In this document: positions 18,676-26,263 of the stretch, piece by piece
Layout of the letters: each line of letters starts with the position of its first letter
Numbering within the stretch: position 1 is the first letter of the stretch
Source: Lewinellaceae bacterium
Lineage (GTDB): Bacteria > Bacteroidota > Bacteroidia > Chitinophagales > Saprospiraceae
NCBI GenBank assembly: GCA_020636375.1
Contig: JACJXZ010000001.1
Location: forward strand, 558,001 to 622,000
Direction: 5' to 3'
DNA length: 64,000 nucleotides
Notes under the pieces: model-generated
What the model saw: only the letters and a program-made list of their open reading frames with translations
The model's database searches: none
What the model was told of the DNA's origin: nothing
Made by a program: the position numbers and the translations under genes

Positions 18676-20964
18676 ATGAGCAGAGTATTCGCATTTCTTT
18701 GCTTTCTGGCCCTCTGTATTCAAACGGCAACAGCACAAAAGGCATCGGTCAGCGGCAAAGTCGTTGACGCCAGCACCGGCGAACCCCTGATCGCGGCCAC
18801 TGTCCGCTCAGCTGCGGCCGGCGCCATTACAGACTTCGACGGGACCTACCGCCTGGAGCTGGAACCCGGCAGGCACGACCTGGCCATCCGCTACGTCGGA
18901 TACCAGCCTTTCAATAAAACCCTCACCCTGGAAGCCGGGCAGGAAGTAAACGTGGACGCCTTCCTGGAGGTCGAGGCGGCAGTCCTGCAAACGGCGACAG
19001 TCACCAGCGGCAAGTTCGAAAAGCCGCTGAGCGAGGTCACCGTCTCTTTGGAAGTCCTCCGCCCCGACCTGATCAAGAGCACCGGCAAGGTGACCATCGA
19101 CGAAGCCCTGGAGAAAATCCCCGGGGTGACCATCATCGACGGCCAGGCCAACATCCGGGGCGGGTCGGGGTATGCGCAGGGCGCCGGCAGCCGGGTCCTG
19201 CTGATGGTAGACGATATGCCCATCCTGACCGCCGACGCCGGCTTCCCCAACTGGGACGACGTGCCGGTCGAGAACATCGCCCAGGTGGAAGTAGTCAAAG
19301 GGGCGGCTTCAGCCTTGTACGGCTCCTCGGCCCTGAACGGCATCATCAACGTCCGCACGGCCTATCCCAAAGCCAGGCCGGAAACGGAACTGGCCACCTG
19401 GTATACGCATTACATGGCGCCCAAAGACAAGCGCCTGAAATGGTGGGACGTCTCGCCCTTTACCTTCGGCTCCAGCCTGTCGCACCGCCGCAAGATCGGC
19501 AAGCTCGACCTGGTGCTGGGGGGATACTTCCTCCGGGAAGAAGATTACAACAAGGATACCTACCGGAATTTCGGCCGCGCCAATTTCAGCACCCGCTACC
19601 GCGCAACGGACCGGCTGACCATCGGCCTGAACGGCAACTTCAACGTGGGGAGATCGGCCGCCTTCCTCTACTGGGCCTCTGATACGATGGCGTATGTCGG
19701 TGCAGCCAACACCCTGTCCGACCGCAAACGCGTCCGATACAACATCGACCCCTTTGTTAACTACTATGACAAAGGCGGCAACCGGCACCGCCTGCAGGGC
19801 CGGTTTTATAATGTCGACAACGACAACAACCTCGACCAATCCAACGCCTCGGACATGTACTACGGAGAATACCAGTTCCAACGCCAGATCAAGGCTGCCG
19901 AGCTGGTGATCACCAGCGGGATCGTTTTCTCGGGCACCAATATTTCCGCAGAGCTGTACGGAGATACGACCTTCACGTCCCGGAATATCGCCGGCTATGT
20001 CCAGCTGGAAAAAAAGTTCCTGGACCGGCTCAACCTCAGCGGGGGGTTCCGCTACGAGAACAACCTGCTGTCCAACCCGGGCTTCGTCTACGGCGTCATC
20101 CGGGATACGGTGCCGCCCTCGGAAGAGCAGGAGTCCAAGCCGGTGTTCCGCCTGGGGGCCAATTACCGCGTCGGGCAGGCGTCTTACCTGCGGGCGTCCT
20201 GGGGGCAGGGCTACCGCTACCCTACGGTGGCAGAGAAGTTCATCGTCACCAACGCCGGCGTCATCCGGGTGTTGCCTAACCCGGACCTGGGGTCGGAAAC
20301 GGGCTGGAGCGCCGAGCTGGGCATCAAGCAGGGGTTCCGCTTCAACGGATTCGAGGGCTTTGTCGACCTGGCGGGCTTTACCTCCCGGTACCAGAATATG
20401 ATCGAGTTCAACTTCGTCCAGGGAGGGTTCCGGTCTTACAATATCGGCGACACAAAAATCCAGGGTTTCGAAGCGACCATCGCCGGCCGGGGAGAAATCC
20501 TGGGCGTGCCGGTAAGCCTGCTCACCGGCTATACCTTCATCGACCCCCGGTTCGAGCAGTTCGACTCCACCGCCGAAGAAACGACCCTGGCTTACCAGAA
20601 TGCCATCAGCTCGTCGGAACCGGATCAGAATATCCTGAAATACCGCTCCCGGCACCTGTTCAAATTTGACCTGGAAGCCAACTACAAGGGCTTTTTCCTG
20701 GGCACAGAGCTGTTCTACAACAGCCACATGGTCGCCATCGACGCCCTCTTCGAGGTGGATTTCTTCCTGCCCGGCGTAAGGGGGTTCCGGGATGAACACA
20801 ACAACGGCTTTTCCGTGCTCAACCTGCGGTCGGGCTACAATTTCGCCAGCGGCGTGCGCCTGACCGTATTGCTGAACAATACCTTTAATGCCGAATACGC
20901 GACCCGACCCGCCCTCCTGGAAGCGCCGCGCAACCTGACGGCACGGGTGGACTTTAAGTTCTAG
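18676..20964 (+). CDS. TonB-dependent outer-membrane receptor
   Basis: A 762-residue receptor. Signal peptide 1-20 (TATAQ); residues 22-110 form the carboxypeptidase-like regulatory domain common in Bacteroidota receptors (SVSGKVVDASTGEPLIAATV ... LAIRYVGYQPF); a plug domain at about 120-235 (LEKIPGVTIIDGQANIRGGSG ... VEVVKGAASALYGSSALNGIINV); then a 22-stranded-type beta-barrel ending in a terminal aromatic strand (TARVDFKF). It would take up a ligand too large for porins using TonB energy. No SusD partner follows, so it is more like a siderophore/vitamin/metal receptor than a SusC glycan transporter. Substrate unknown. Followed by a nonamer hairpin. Confidence 0.93.
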   Translation: MSRVFAFLCFLALCIQTATAQKASVSGKVVDASTGEPLIAATVRSAAAGAITDFDGTYRLELEPGRHDLAIRYVGYQPFNKTLTLEAGQEVNVDAFLEVEAAVLQTATVTSGKFEKPLSEVTVSLEVLRPDLIKSTGKVTIDEALEKIPGVTIIDGQANIRGGSGYAQGAGSRVLLMVDDMPILTADAGFPNWDDVPVENIAQVEVVKGAASALYGSSALNGIINVRTAYPKARPETELATWYTHYMAPKDKRLKWWDVSPFTFGSSLSHRRKIGKLDLVLGGYFLREEDYNKDTYRNFGRANFSTRYRATDRLTIGLNGNFNVGRSAAFLYWASDTMAYVGAANTLSDRKRVRYNIDPFVNYYDKGGNRHRLQGRFYNVDNDNNLDQSNASDMYYGEYQFQRQIKAAELVITSGIVFSGTNISAELYGDTTFTSRNIAGYVQLEKKFLDRLNLSGGFRYENNLLSNPGFVYGVIRDTVPPSEEQESKPVFRLGANYRVGQASYLRASWGQGYRYPTVAEKFIVTNAGVIRVLPNPDLGSETGWSAELGIKQGFRFNGFEGFVDLAGFTSRYQNMIEFNFVQGGFRSYNIGDTKIQGFEATIAGRGEILGVPVSLLTGYTFIDPRFEQFDSTAEETTLAYQNAISSSEPDQNILKYRSRHLFKFDLEANYKGFFLGTELFYNSHMVAIDALFEVDFFLPGVRGFRDEHNNGFSVLNLRSGYNFASGVRLTVLLNNTFNAEYATRPALLEAPRNLTARVDFKF

Positions 20965-20980
20965 GAGCCTGGCGTTTTTC

Positions 20981-21050
20981 AGACAGGATTAACAGGATTG
21001 ACAGGATATCTGCCAGTCCCTTCATCCTGTTAATCCTGTTAATCCTGTCT
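20981..21050. repeat. Nonamer-repeat hairpin after TonB receptor
   Basis: Three 9-base units (gacaggatt, aacaggatt, gacaggata; 20981-21008) face three complementary units (tcatcctgt, taatcctgt, taatcctgt; 21022-21050). It lies 17 bases after the receptor stop and could act as a terminator or 3' stabiliser. Related units occur singly at 25703-25738. Confidence 0.75.
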
Positions 21051-21209
21051 ACCTTTTGGCCAGTCCAGTTTTCAAATACAGGCTTCCCGCCTACCTGAAA
21101 CCCAACAGCCCCACACTAATAAAAATCACTGCTTTCGCCTGACTTCCATCACTCTCCGGGTAATTTGGCTTTAATAACTTGTTAGCATCAAAACCAAAAT
21201 CCTGATGCT

Positions 21210-21308
21210 ATGTTTCCCGGATCTGCCTCACTGATGATATTCTTTGCCCTTGTCCTGTTCCTGGTGCCCCTGATGATGGGGTTTGCGGGGAAGAACAAGA
21301 TGGGGTGA
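21210..21308 (+). CDS. Possible 32-residue hydrophobic membrane peptide
   Basis: A short frame encodes MFPGSASLMIFFALVLFLV..., one transmembrane-length helix followed by GFAGKNKMG, a basic inside-facing tail. Nothing else explains the 345 bases between the nonamer hairpin and the next gene. No Shine-Dalgarno or full promoter box was found, so coding is uncertain; the helix-plus-basic-tail shape is the only support. Confidence 0.3.
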   Translation: MFPGSASLMIFFALVLFLVPLMMGFAGKNKMG

Positions 21309-21392
21309 GGGTTGTTCGTTGTTTGTTGTTCGTTGTTTGTTGGCGGGGGCCTTTGGGCCTGGCAAACCAACAACAGGCAACCGACAACTCCC
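21309..21392. repeat. Heptamer-repeat hairpin (ttgtttg/ttgttcg)
   Basis: Left arm about 21310-21343 of gttgttc/gttgttt heptamers, right arm about 21360-21392 with the complementary caacaac/ggcaacc units; the loop contains gggggcctttgggcc. It lies between the 3' side of the TonB receptor region (+) and the 3' end of the DUF4349 gene (-), the same convergent setting as 13001-13088. Confidence 0.7.
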
Positions 21393-21395
21393 CTC

Positions 21396-22241
21396 CTACC
21401 CTTTCTTCCGGCGCCGGCGCACGTACCACCCGGCCAGCAGAGCAAGGATCAGCACGACCGGCCAGAGGGTAACCAGGCCGACGGCCAGGCTCTGCAGCAG
21501 TTTCCATCCGTTTTCGAAACCTTCCCCGACGCGGCTCCAGAAGGAACGAGTAGTGCTGAGCTGGCTGCCTTCTTCGTAAATGGTGAGGTTGATCGTGCTG
21601 TAATCCACCTGCCGGCTCAGATACTGTAATTGCCCTTCTATGGATTCGATCTCCTCGACCACCTTCCGCAGGTTTTCCTCTACGGCCAGTATTTCCTGCA
21701 CATTTTTGGCCTGTTTCAGCAGCTCGCGGTACCGCTCTACCACTGCCCGCTTGGAAGCCAGGCGGGTTTCCAGGTCGATGTATTGCCGGGTCACGTCTTC
21801 GGCATTGATGGATTTGAAATCCACGTGGGATGCCAGTTGTTCAAACGCCAGCAGCAGAGAGTCGAACCGCCGGGGAAGCACCCGGATCACCAGGGTGTTC
21901 TCCAGGCGCCCGCCGTACTGTTGTTCGTTTTCGCCGGTGAGTTCGCCCTTGTAACCAACTACCAGCTCTTTTATGGCAGCCAGAGCTTCCGGATAATCCT
22001 TCACCTCCATCCGCATGTTGGCGGTGCGGATGACCTTTTTTTCCGGAGCGGCCGGCTGGGGCTGCTCCCCGGCCTGGTCGTAATCCCGGGCATAGGATTC
22101 CTTGGCCATGCGGGCCTCCTCCTCCACGGCTTGCCCGGGCATGGCCCCCTGGTAAGAACCCTCCCCTGAATTGTTTCCACCCCGGCAGGCAAAAGCCAGG
22201 CCCGCCATTAATGCCAAAAAAATCCAAATCCTTGTTTTCAT
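21396..22241 (-). CDS. DUF4349 domain lipoprotein
   Basis: A 281-residue lipoprotein. The start at 22241 (MKTRIWIFLALMAGLAFAC) gives a lipobox with Cys19; an upstream in-frame start to 22319 is unlikely. After a flexible linker (SYQGAMPGQAVEEEARMAKE), residues about 70-265 are the DUF4349 domain: VIRTANMRMEVKDYPEAL, a strand pair, then a long coiled coil (RQYIDLETRLASKRAVVERYRELL ... ILAVEENLRKVVEEIESIEGQLQYL). A C-terminal transmembrane helix (LVTLWPVVLILALLAGWYV) ends in RRRRKKG. The family is widespread and of unknown function; the layout suggests a periplasmic coiled coil tethered at both ends. It stands alone. Confidence 0.88.
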   Translation of the reverse strand: MKTRIWIFLALMAGLAFACRGGNNSGEGSYQGAMPGQAVEEEARMAKESYARDYDQAGEQPQPAAPEKKVIRTANMRMEVKDYPEALAAIKELVVGYKGELTGENEQQYGGRLENTLVIRVLPRRFDSLLLAFEQLASHVDFKSINAEDVTRQYIDLETRLASKRAVVERYRELLKQAKNVQEILAVEENLRKVVEEIESIEGQLQYLSRQVDYSTINLTIYEEGSQLSTTRSFWSRVGEGFENGWKLLQSLAVGLVTLWPVVLILALLAGWYVRRRRKKG

Positions 22242-22452
22242 AAGGTACAAAGTTGTTGTTACGAAATTATGCTGACGCACGGCTGGTTTTGTAGGCCACG
22301 GAACCGGCCGGGCCAGCATATGCTCTTAGTGAGTTCTTTGTGCCTTCGAGTCTTCGTGGCTAGAAAATCCTAAGAGCAGCTATAATGCCCCCTCAAATTA
22401 CAATAAAAAGAAAAAGGAACTGCCAAAATGTCACCGAGGCTGTTAAAATCCT

Positions 22453-22460
22453 TATCTTTG
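22453..22460 (+). promoter_or_regulatory. Putative miaB -7 promoter element
   Basis: TATCTTTG matches TAnnTTTG completely, 103 bases before the chosen miaB start. Upstream in the 22242-22562 intergenic stretch lies a gtgcctt/gtcttcg-type octamer run (about 22331-22362) inside an inverted pair tgctctta/taagagca (about 22320 and 22370), nothing else. Confidence 0.5.
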
Positions 22461-22562
22461 TTTCCCGGTCATTGAACCTTTAGCCTCTGATTGTCCTTTT
22501 CAGTCAGGATGTATTTCACCGCTTCATTACACAAAGCGAGTCGGGAAAAATTTTCGAAGAAG

Positions 22563-24002
22563 ATGTACGACAACAATCCTACCCTTGTAGGAATACAAAA
22601 GAAGATCGACGAGAGCCGGCAGGGCGAAGCCTTCTACCCGCAACAGGCCGGAGGCGCCGTGCAAAACGGCAGGCATTTCTACATCGAAAGCTACGGCTGC
22701 CAGATGAACTTCAGCGACAGCGAGATCGTCGCCTCTATCCTGTCGGATGCCGGCTACCAGCCTACCCGTTTCCTGGAGGAGGCCGACCTCATCCTGGTCA
22801 ACACCTGCTCCATACGCGAGAAGGCGGAAGAGACAGTGCGCAAGCGCCTGCGCATTTTCGACAAGGTAAAGGAACAGCGGCCGGGAACGCTCGTCGGCGT
22901 GCTGGGCTGCATGGCCGAGCGCCTGAAAGACAAATTCCTGGAAGAAGAAAAGCTGGTCGACCTGGTCGTCGGCCCGGATGCCTACCGCGACCTGCCCAGC
23001 CTGATCGGCACGGCTGAAGAGGGAGACAAAGGCATCAACGTCTTCCTGTCCCGGGAAGAAACCTATGCCGACATCAGCCCCCTGCGGCTGGATTCCAACG
23101 GGGTGGCCGCCTTCATCTCCATCATGCGGGGCTGCGACAATATGTGCTCCTTCTGCGTGGTGCCCTTCACCCGGGGGCGCGAGCGCAGCCGCAACGCTTT
23201 CAGCATCGTGGCCGAAGCCGCCGACCTCTTCCGCAAAGGCTACCGGGAAGTAACCCTCCTGGGCCAGAACGTGGACTCCTATAAATGGGAAAACCCGGAA
23301 ACCGGAGCGCGGGTTACCTTCGCTCAACTCCTGGAAATGGTGGCCCACGTCAGCCCGGAACTGCGCGTCCGCTTTTCCACTTCCCATCCCAAAGACATTA
23401 CCGACGAGGTGCTGTTCACTATGGCCAGACATGAAAACATCTGCAACTACATCCACCTGCCGGTGCAGTCGGGGAATAGCCGCATCCTGGAACTCATGAA
23501 CCGCACCTACGACCGCGAATGGTACATGAACAAGGTGCGCCGCATCTACGAAGTCATCCCGGATTGCGCCATTTCGTCGGACATCATCACCGGATTTTGT
23601 ACGGAAACCGAAGAAGAGCACCAGGATACCCTGAGCATGATCGAATTCGCCCGCTACAGCATGTCCTATATGTTCTATTACTCGGAACGCCCCGGAACCC
23701 TGGCCGCCCGTAAATACGCAGACGACGTGCCCGTGAAAGTGAAAAAACGCCGTCTGCAGGAGGTCATCCGCCTGCAGGCACAGGTATCGCATCAACATAA
23801 CCGGCTGGACATCGGCAAGACGTTCAAGGTGCTGGTCGAAGGCGACTCCAAACGGTCGGACCAGGATTTCAAAGGGCGAAATTCCCAGAATAAAATGATC
23901 GTCTTCCCAAAAGTGGATGGGCTTAAACCGGGCGATTATTGCTTTGTTAACATTAAGGAGGCGACAAGCGCGACGCTGAAGGGAGAGGTGGTTAGAGGGT
24001 AG
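22563..24002 (+). CDS. miaB: tRNA-2-methylthio-N6-isopentenyladenosine37 synthase MiaB
   Basis: A 479-residue radical-SAM methylthiotransferase modifying A37 of tRNAs that read UNN codons. The N-terminal MTTase domain carries Cys46 (ESYGCQMN), Cys82 (NTCSIRE) and Cys116 (LGCMAER) for the auxiliary cluster; the radical-SAM CxxxCxxC is at 191-198 ([17 protein letters not shown]); a TRAM RNA-binding domain closes the protein (about 412-479, [11 protein letters not shown] ... [11 protein letters not shown]). Its substrate-side partner miaA is not in the window. ATGs or TTG upstream (22491, 22509) are possible but extend into poorly conserved sequence; length from 22563 fits the family. Confidence 0.96.
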   Translation: MYDNNPTLVGIQKKIDESRQGEAFYPQQAGGAVQNGRHFYIESYGCQMNFSDSEIVASILSDAGYQPTRFLEEADLILVNTCSIREKAEETVRKRLRIFDKVKEQRPGTLVGVLGCMAERLKDKFLEEEKLVDLVVGPDAYRDLPSLIGTAEEGDKGINVFLSREETYADISPLRLDSNGVAAFISIMRGCDNMCSFCVVPFTRGRERSRNAFSIVAEAADLFRKGYREVTLLGQNVDSYKWENPETGARVTFAQLLEMVAHVSPELRVRFSTSHPKDITDEVLFTMARHENICNYIHLPVQSGNSRILELMNRTYDREWYMNKVRRIYEVIPDCAISSDIITGFCTETEEEHQDTLSMIEFARYSMSYMFYYSERPGTLAARKYADDVPVKVKKRRLQEVIRLQAQVSHQHNRLDIGKTFKVLVEGDSKRSDQDFKGRNSQNKMIVFPKVDGLKPGDYCFVNIKEATSATLKGEVVRG

Positions 24003-24172
24003 ATAGCCGGATTGCTGAATAATCCAGGCTGCGCATTTTGAAAATCAATACTTCCGAACCGCGTTCGGAAGAGGCGCTGCGCGAAACACATCCGCGTGAA
24101 CAGCCCCAACACAGCAATCTAATTAACCCTGCTGAGCCGGCAATGCAACATTTCCCCGCCCCCGCCCAGCCA

Positions 24173-24244
24173 ACAATATAACAATATAACAATATAACAA
24201 TATAACAATATAACAATATAACAATATAACAATATAACAATATA
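24173..24244. repeat. Perfect octamer tandem repeat, nine units
   Basis: Nine exact copies of acaatata (period 8) followed by a partial unit, ending 64 bases before the start of the sigma-54 activator. It lies in that gene's probable promoter or leader, and is the only perfect microsatellite in the window. The rest of 24003-24308 shows no gene. Confidence 0.95.
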
Positions 24245-24308
24245 ACAATTGAACACCCCCGGCACACCGCAGCCCCATACCCGCAAATACACACGACAAA
24301 ACACCAAC

Positions 24309-25610
24309 ATGGACAGCAACCTCCAGGCCATCAAACAGCGATTCGGAATCATCGGCAGGTCTCCTTTGCTCGACCGCGCCCTGGGCACGGCCGTGCGGGT
24401 GGCTAACACCGACCTGTCGGTCCTGATCACAGGGGAGAGCGGCGTGGGCAAGGAGGTGTTTTCCAAGATTATCCACGGGCTGAGCGCCCGGAAGCACAAC
24501 AAGTTCATCGCCATCAACTGCGGCGCCATCCCGGAGGGCACCATCAACTCCGAATTGTTCGGCCACGAAAAGGGGGCGTTCACCGGAGCGACCAGCGAAC
24601 GCAAGGGATACTTCGAAAGCTACGACGGCGGCACCATCTTCCTGGATGAGATCGGCGAGATGCCGCTGGATACGCAGGCCTTTCTGCTGCGCGTGCTGGA
24701 AACCGGAGAGTTCATCCGGGTCGGGGCGTCCAAAGTGCAGAAAACGGACGTCCGTATCATCGCCGCCACCAATACCGACCTGTTTGAGCAGGTGAAAAAA
24801 GGGAAGTTCCGGGAAGACCTGTACTATCGCCTCAATACGGTACCCATAAAGGTGCCGGCCCTGCGCGACCGCCCGGAGGACATTTATGTGCTCTTCCGCA
24901 AATTCGCCGTCGACTTCGCCGAGAAGTACCGCACCTCACCCATTCAGCTCGACGACCGCGCCCAGATGGCGCTGGAAAGCTACAGCTGGCCCGGCAACAT
25001 CCGGGAACTCAAGAACATCGCCGAGCAGGTGTCCGTACTGGCAGAAGACAAGATGGTCAGCGCCGAACGGCTGGCCCGCTATACCCCCCAGATCCTTCAG
25101 CGCAACCTGCCCATGATCCCGCAGGCCGGCCGCCGCAACAACGACGACGGCGTCACCATGCAGGAGCGGGAAATCTTCTACAAGCTCATGGTCGACATGA
25201 AAAACGACCTCAACGACCTGAAAACGCTCGTCTTCGAACTCATCCGCAACAACGACCTGCGCGTGCCCGACGCCGGAGACATTCCCAGCCTGCGGCCGCC
25301 CGATAATTTCTCCCATCGCACCAATATGCCCGCCCCGCGCCAGGACGTGCGGGACTTCCTCTCCGAATACCACGAGGACCGCGACGGGGCGGAAAACCAG
25401 GTCAACAAACCCATCATCCTGCCGCGGGAGGAATCCGAGAGTTTCACCCCTACCGAAGAGGTGGAGGAAAGCCTATCCCTGGAGGAAAACGAAAAAGACC
25501 TCATCCAGAAAGCCCTGAAAAAACACAACGGCCGGCGGAAAGAAGCCGCACAGGACCTGGGGATATCGGAAAGGACGTTGTACCGGAAGATCAAGCAGTA
25601 TGAATTGTAG
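24309..25610 (+). CDS. Sigma-54-dependent transcriptional activator (NtrC-type AAA+)
   Basis: A 433-residue activator of RpoN-dependent promoters. It lacks an N-terminal receiver or GAF domain: the AAA+ domain starts almost at once (FGIIGRSPLLDRAL, residue 12), with Walker A GESGVGKE at 42-49, the sigma-54-contacting GAFTGA at 89-94, Walker B TIFLDEIGEM at 109-118, and the arginine-finger region FREDLYYRLN. Residues about 265-390 are an acidic linker without recognised domain; residues about 394-433 are a Fis-type helix-turn-helix (KKHNGRRKEAAQDLGISERT). With no sensory domain it is probably controlled by expression or by a partner protein. The start at 24309 follows a perfect octamer array. 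A hairpin follows the stop, then lptE. Confidence 0.93.
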   Translation: MDSNLQAIKQRFGIIGRSPLLDRALGTAVRVANTDLSVLITGESGVGKEVFSKIIHGLSARKHNKFIAINCGAIPEGTINSELFGHEKGAFTGATSERKGYFESYDGGTIFLDEIGEMPLDTQAFLLRVLETGEFIRVGASKVQKTDVRIIAATNTDLFEQVKKGKFREDLYYRLNTVPIKVPALRDRPEDIYVLFRKFAVDFAEKYRTSPIQLDDRAQMALESYSWPGNIRELKNIAEQVSVLAEDKMVSAERLARYTPQILQRNLPMIPQAGRRNNDDGVTMQEREIFYKLMVDMKNDLNDLKTLVFELIRNNDLRVPDAGDIPSLRPPDNFSHRTNMPAPRQDVRDFLSEYHEDRDGAENQVNKPIILPREESESFTPTEEVEESLSLEENEKDLIQKALKKHNGRRKEAAQDLGISERTLYRKIKQYEL

Positions 25611-25615
25611 TTTTT

Positions 25616-25664
25616 GCGGCCATTTTTACCGCTTCCGCAGCGCCTACCAGGTAAAAATGACCGC
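25616..25664. terminator. Hairpin downstream of sigma-54 activator
   Basis: Arms 25616-25630 and 25650-25664 pair at 14 of 15 positions (gcggccatttttacc). No T-run follows, so it may act as a mRNA-stabilising structure rather than a classical terminator. Related gtaaaaatga segments occur in the MITE-like element. Confidence 0.5.
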
Positions 25665-25761
25665 GCGCGCTCAATAGGCATCCTCATTCTTCCGTTAAAA
25701 ATTTCCTGTTGATCCTGTAAATCCCGGACATCCTGTCCGATCTTTAACACAAAAATCAGCC

Positions 25762-26256
25762 ATGCAGCGCTTAATCATACTCCTTGCCCCTTTTCTTGTA
25801 CTCTCCAGCGGTTGCTATTCCTTCCGGGGGATCAGCATCGACCCGTCGGTGACGACTTACTACGTCGAACAGTTCACCAACAACGCGCTCAACGCCCAGC
25901 CGGCCCTGGCCCAGCGGTTCGCCGAAGACCTGAAGGAAAAAATCCGGACCGAGTCCCGCCTGGTTTTCAACGATACGGACCCCAATATCGAGTTCAAGGG
26001 CATCATCGTGAGTTACAACGTGACCTCGGAGGCGCCCCAGCCGGGGGAAACCACCGCCATCAACCGCCTGACCATCACCACCGCCATCGAATACATCAAC
26101 AACGTCAATGAGGAAAAGGGCTGGAAGAAAAATTTCTCTTTCTTCTTCGACTTTCCCAGCTCGCAGGACCTGGCCAGCGTGGAGGACGAGGCGGTGACGG
26201 CTATTTCCAACCAGATGATGGAGGATATCTTCAATGCGGCCTTTACAGATTGGTAA
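25762..26256 (+). CDS. lptE: LPS assembly lipoprotein LptE
   Basis: A 164-residue lipoprotein: signal peptide with lipobox LSSGC and Cys18, then YSFRGISIDPSVTTYYVEQF, the diagnostic start of the Bacteroidota LptE family, followed by an alpha/beta fold (ALAQRFAEDLKEKIRTES, TAINRLTITTAIEYINN, DLASVEDEAVTAISNQMMEDI). With LptD it forms the outer-membrane translocon that places lipopolysaccharide on the cell surface. lptD is not adjacent. In many Bacteroidota lptE follows a sigma-54 activator gene, as here, so cotranscription with it is possible despite the 151-base gap with a hairpin. The DUF5916 gene converges with an 8-base gap. Confidence 0.9.
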   Translation: MQRLIILLAPFLVLSSGCYSFRGISIDPSVTTYYVEQFTNNALNAQPALAQRFAEDLKEKIRTESRLVFNDTDPNIEFKGIIVSYNVTSEAPQPGETTAINRLTITTAIEYINNVNEEKGWKKNFSFFFDFPSSQDLASVEDEAVTAISNQMMEDIFNAAFTDW

Positions 26257-26263
26257 GTGATTT

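Noticed and set aside
24172..24250. CRISPR or attachment site
   Set aside because: It is a simple 8-bp microsatellite without spacers.
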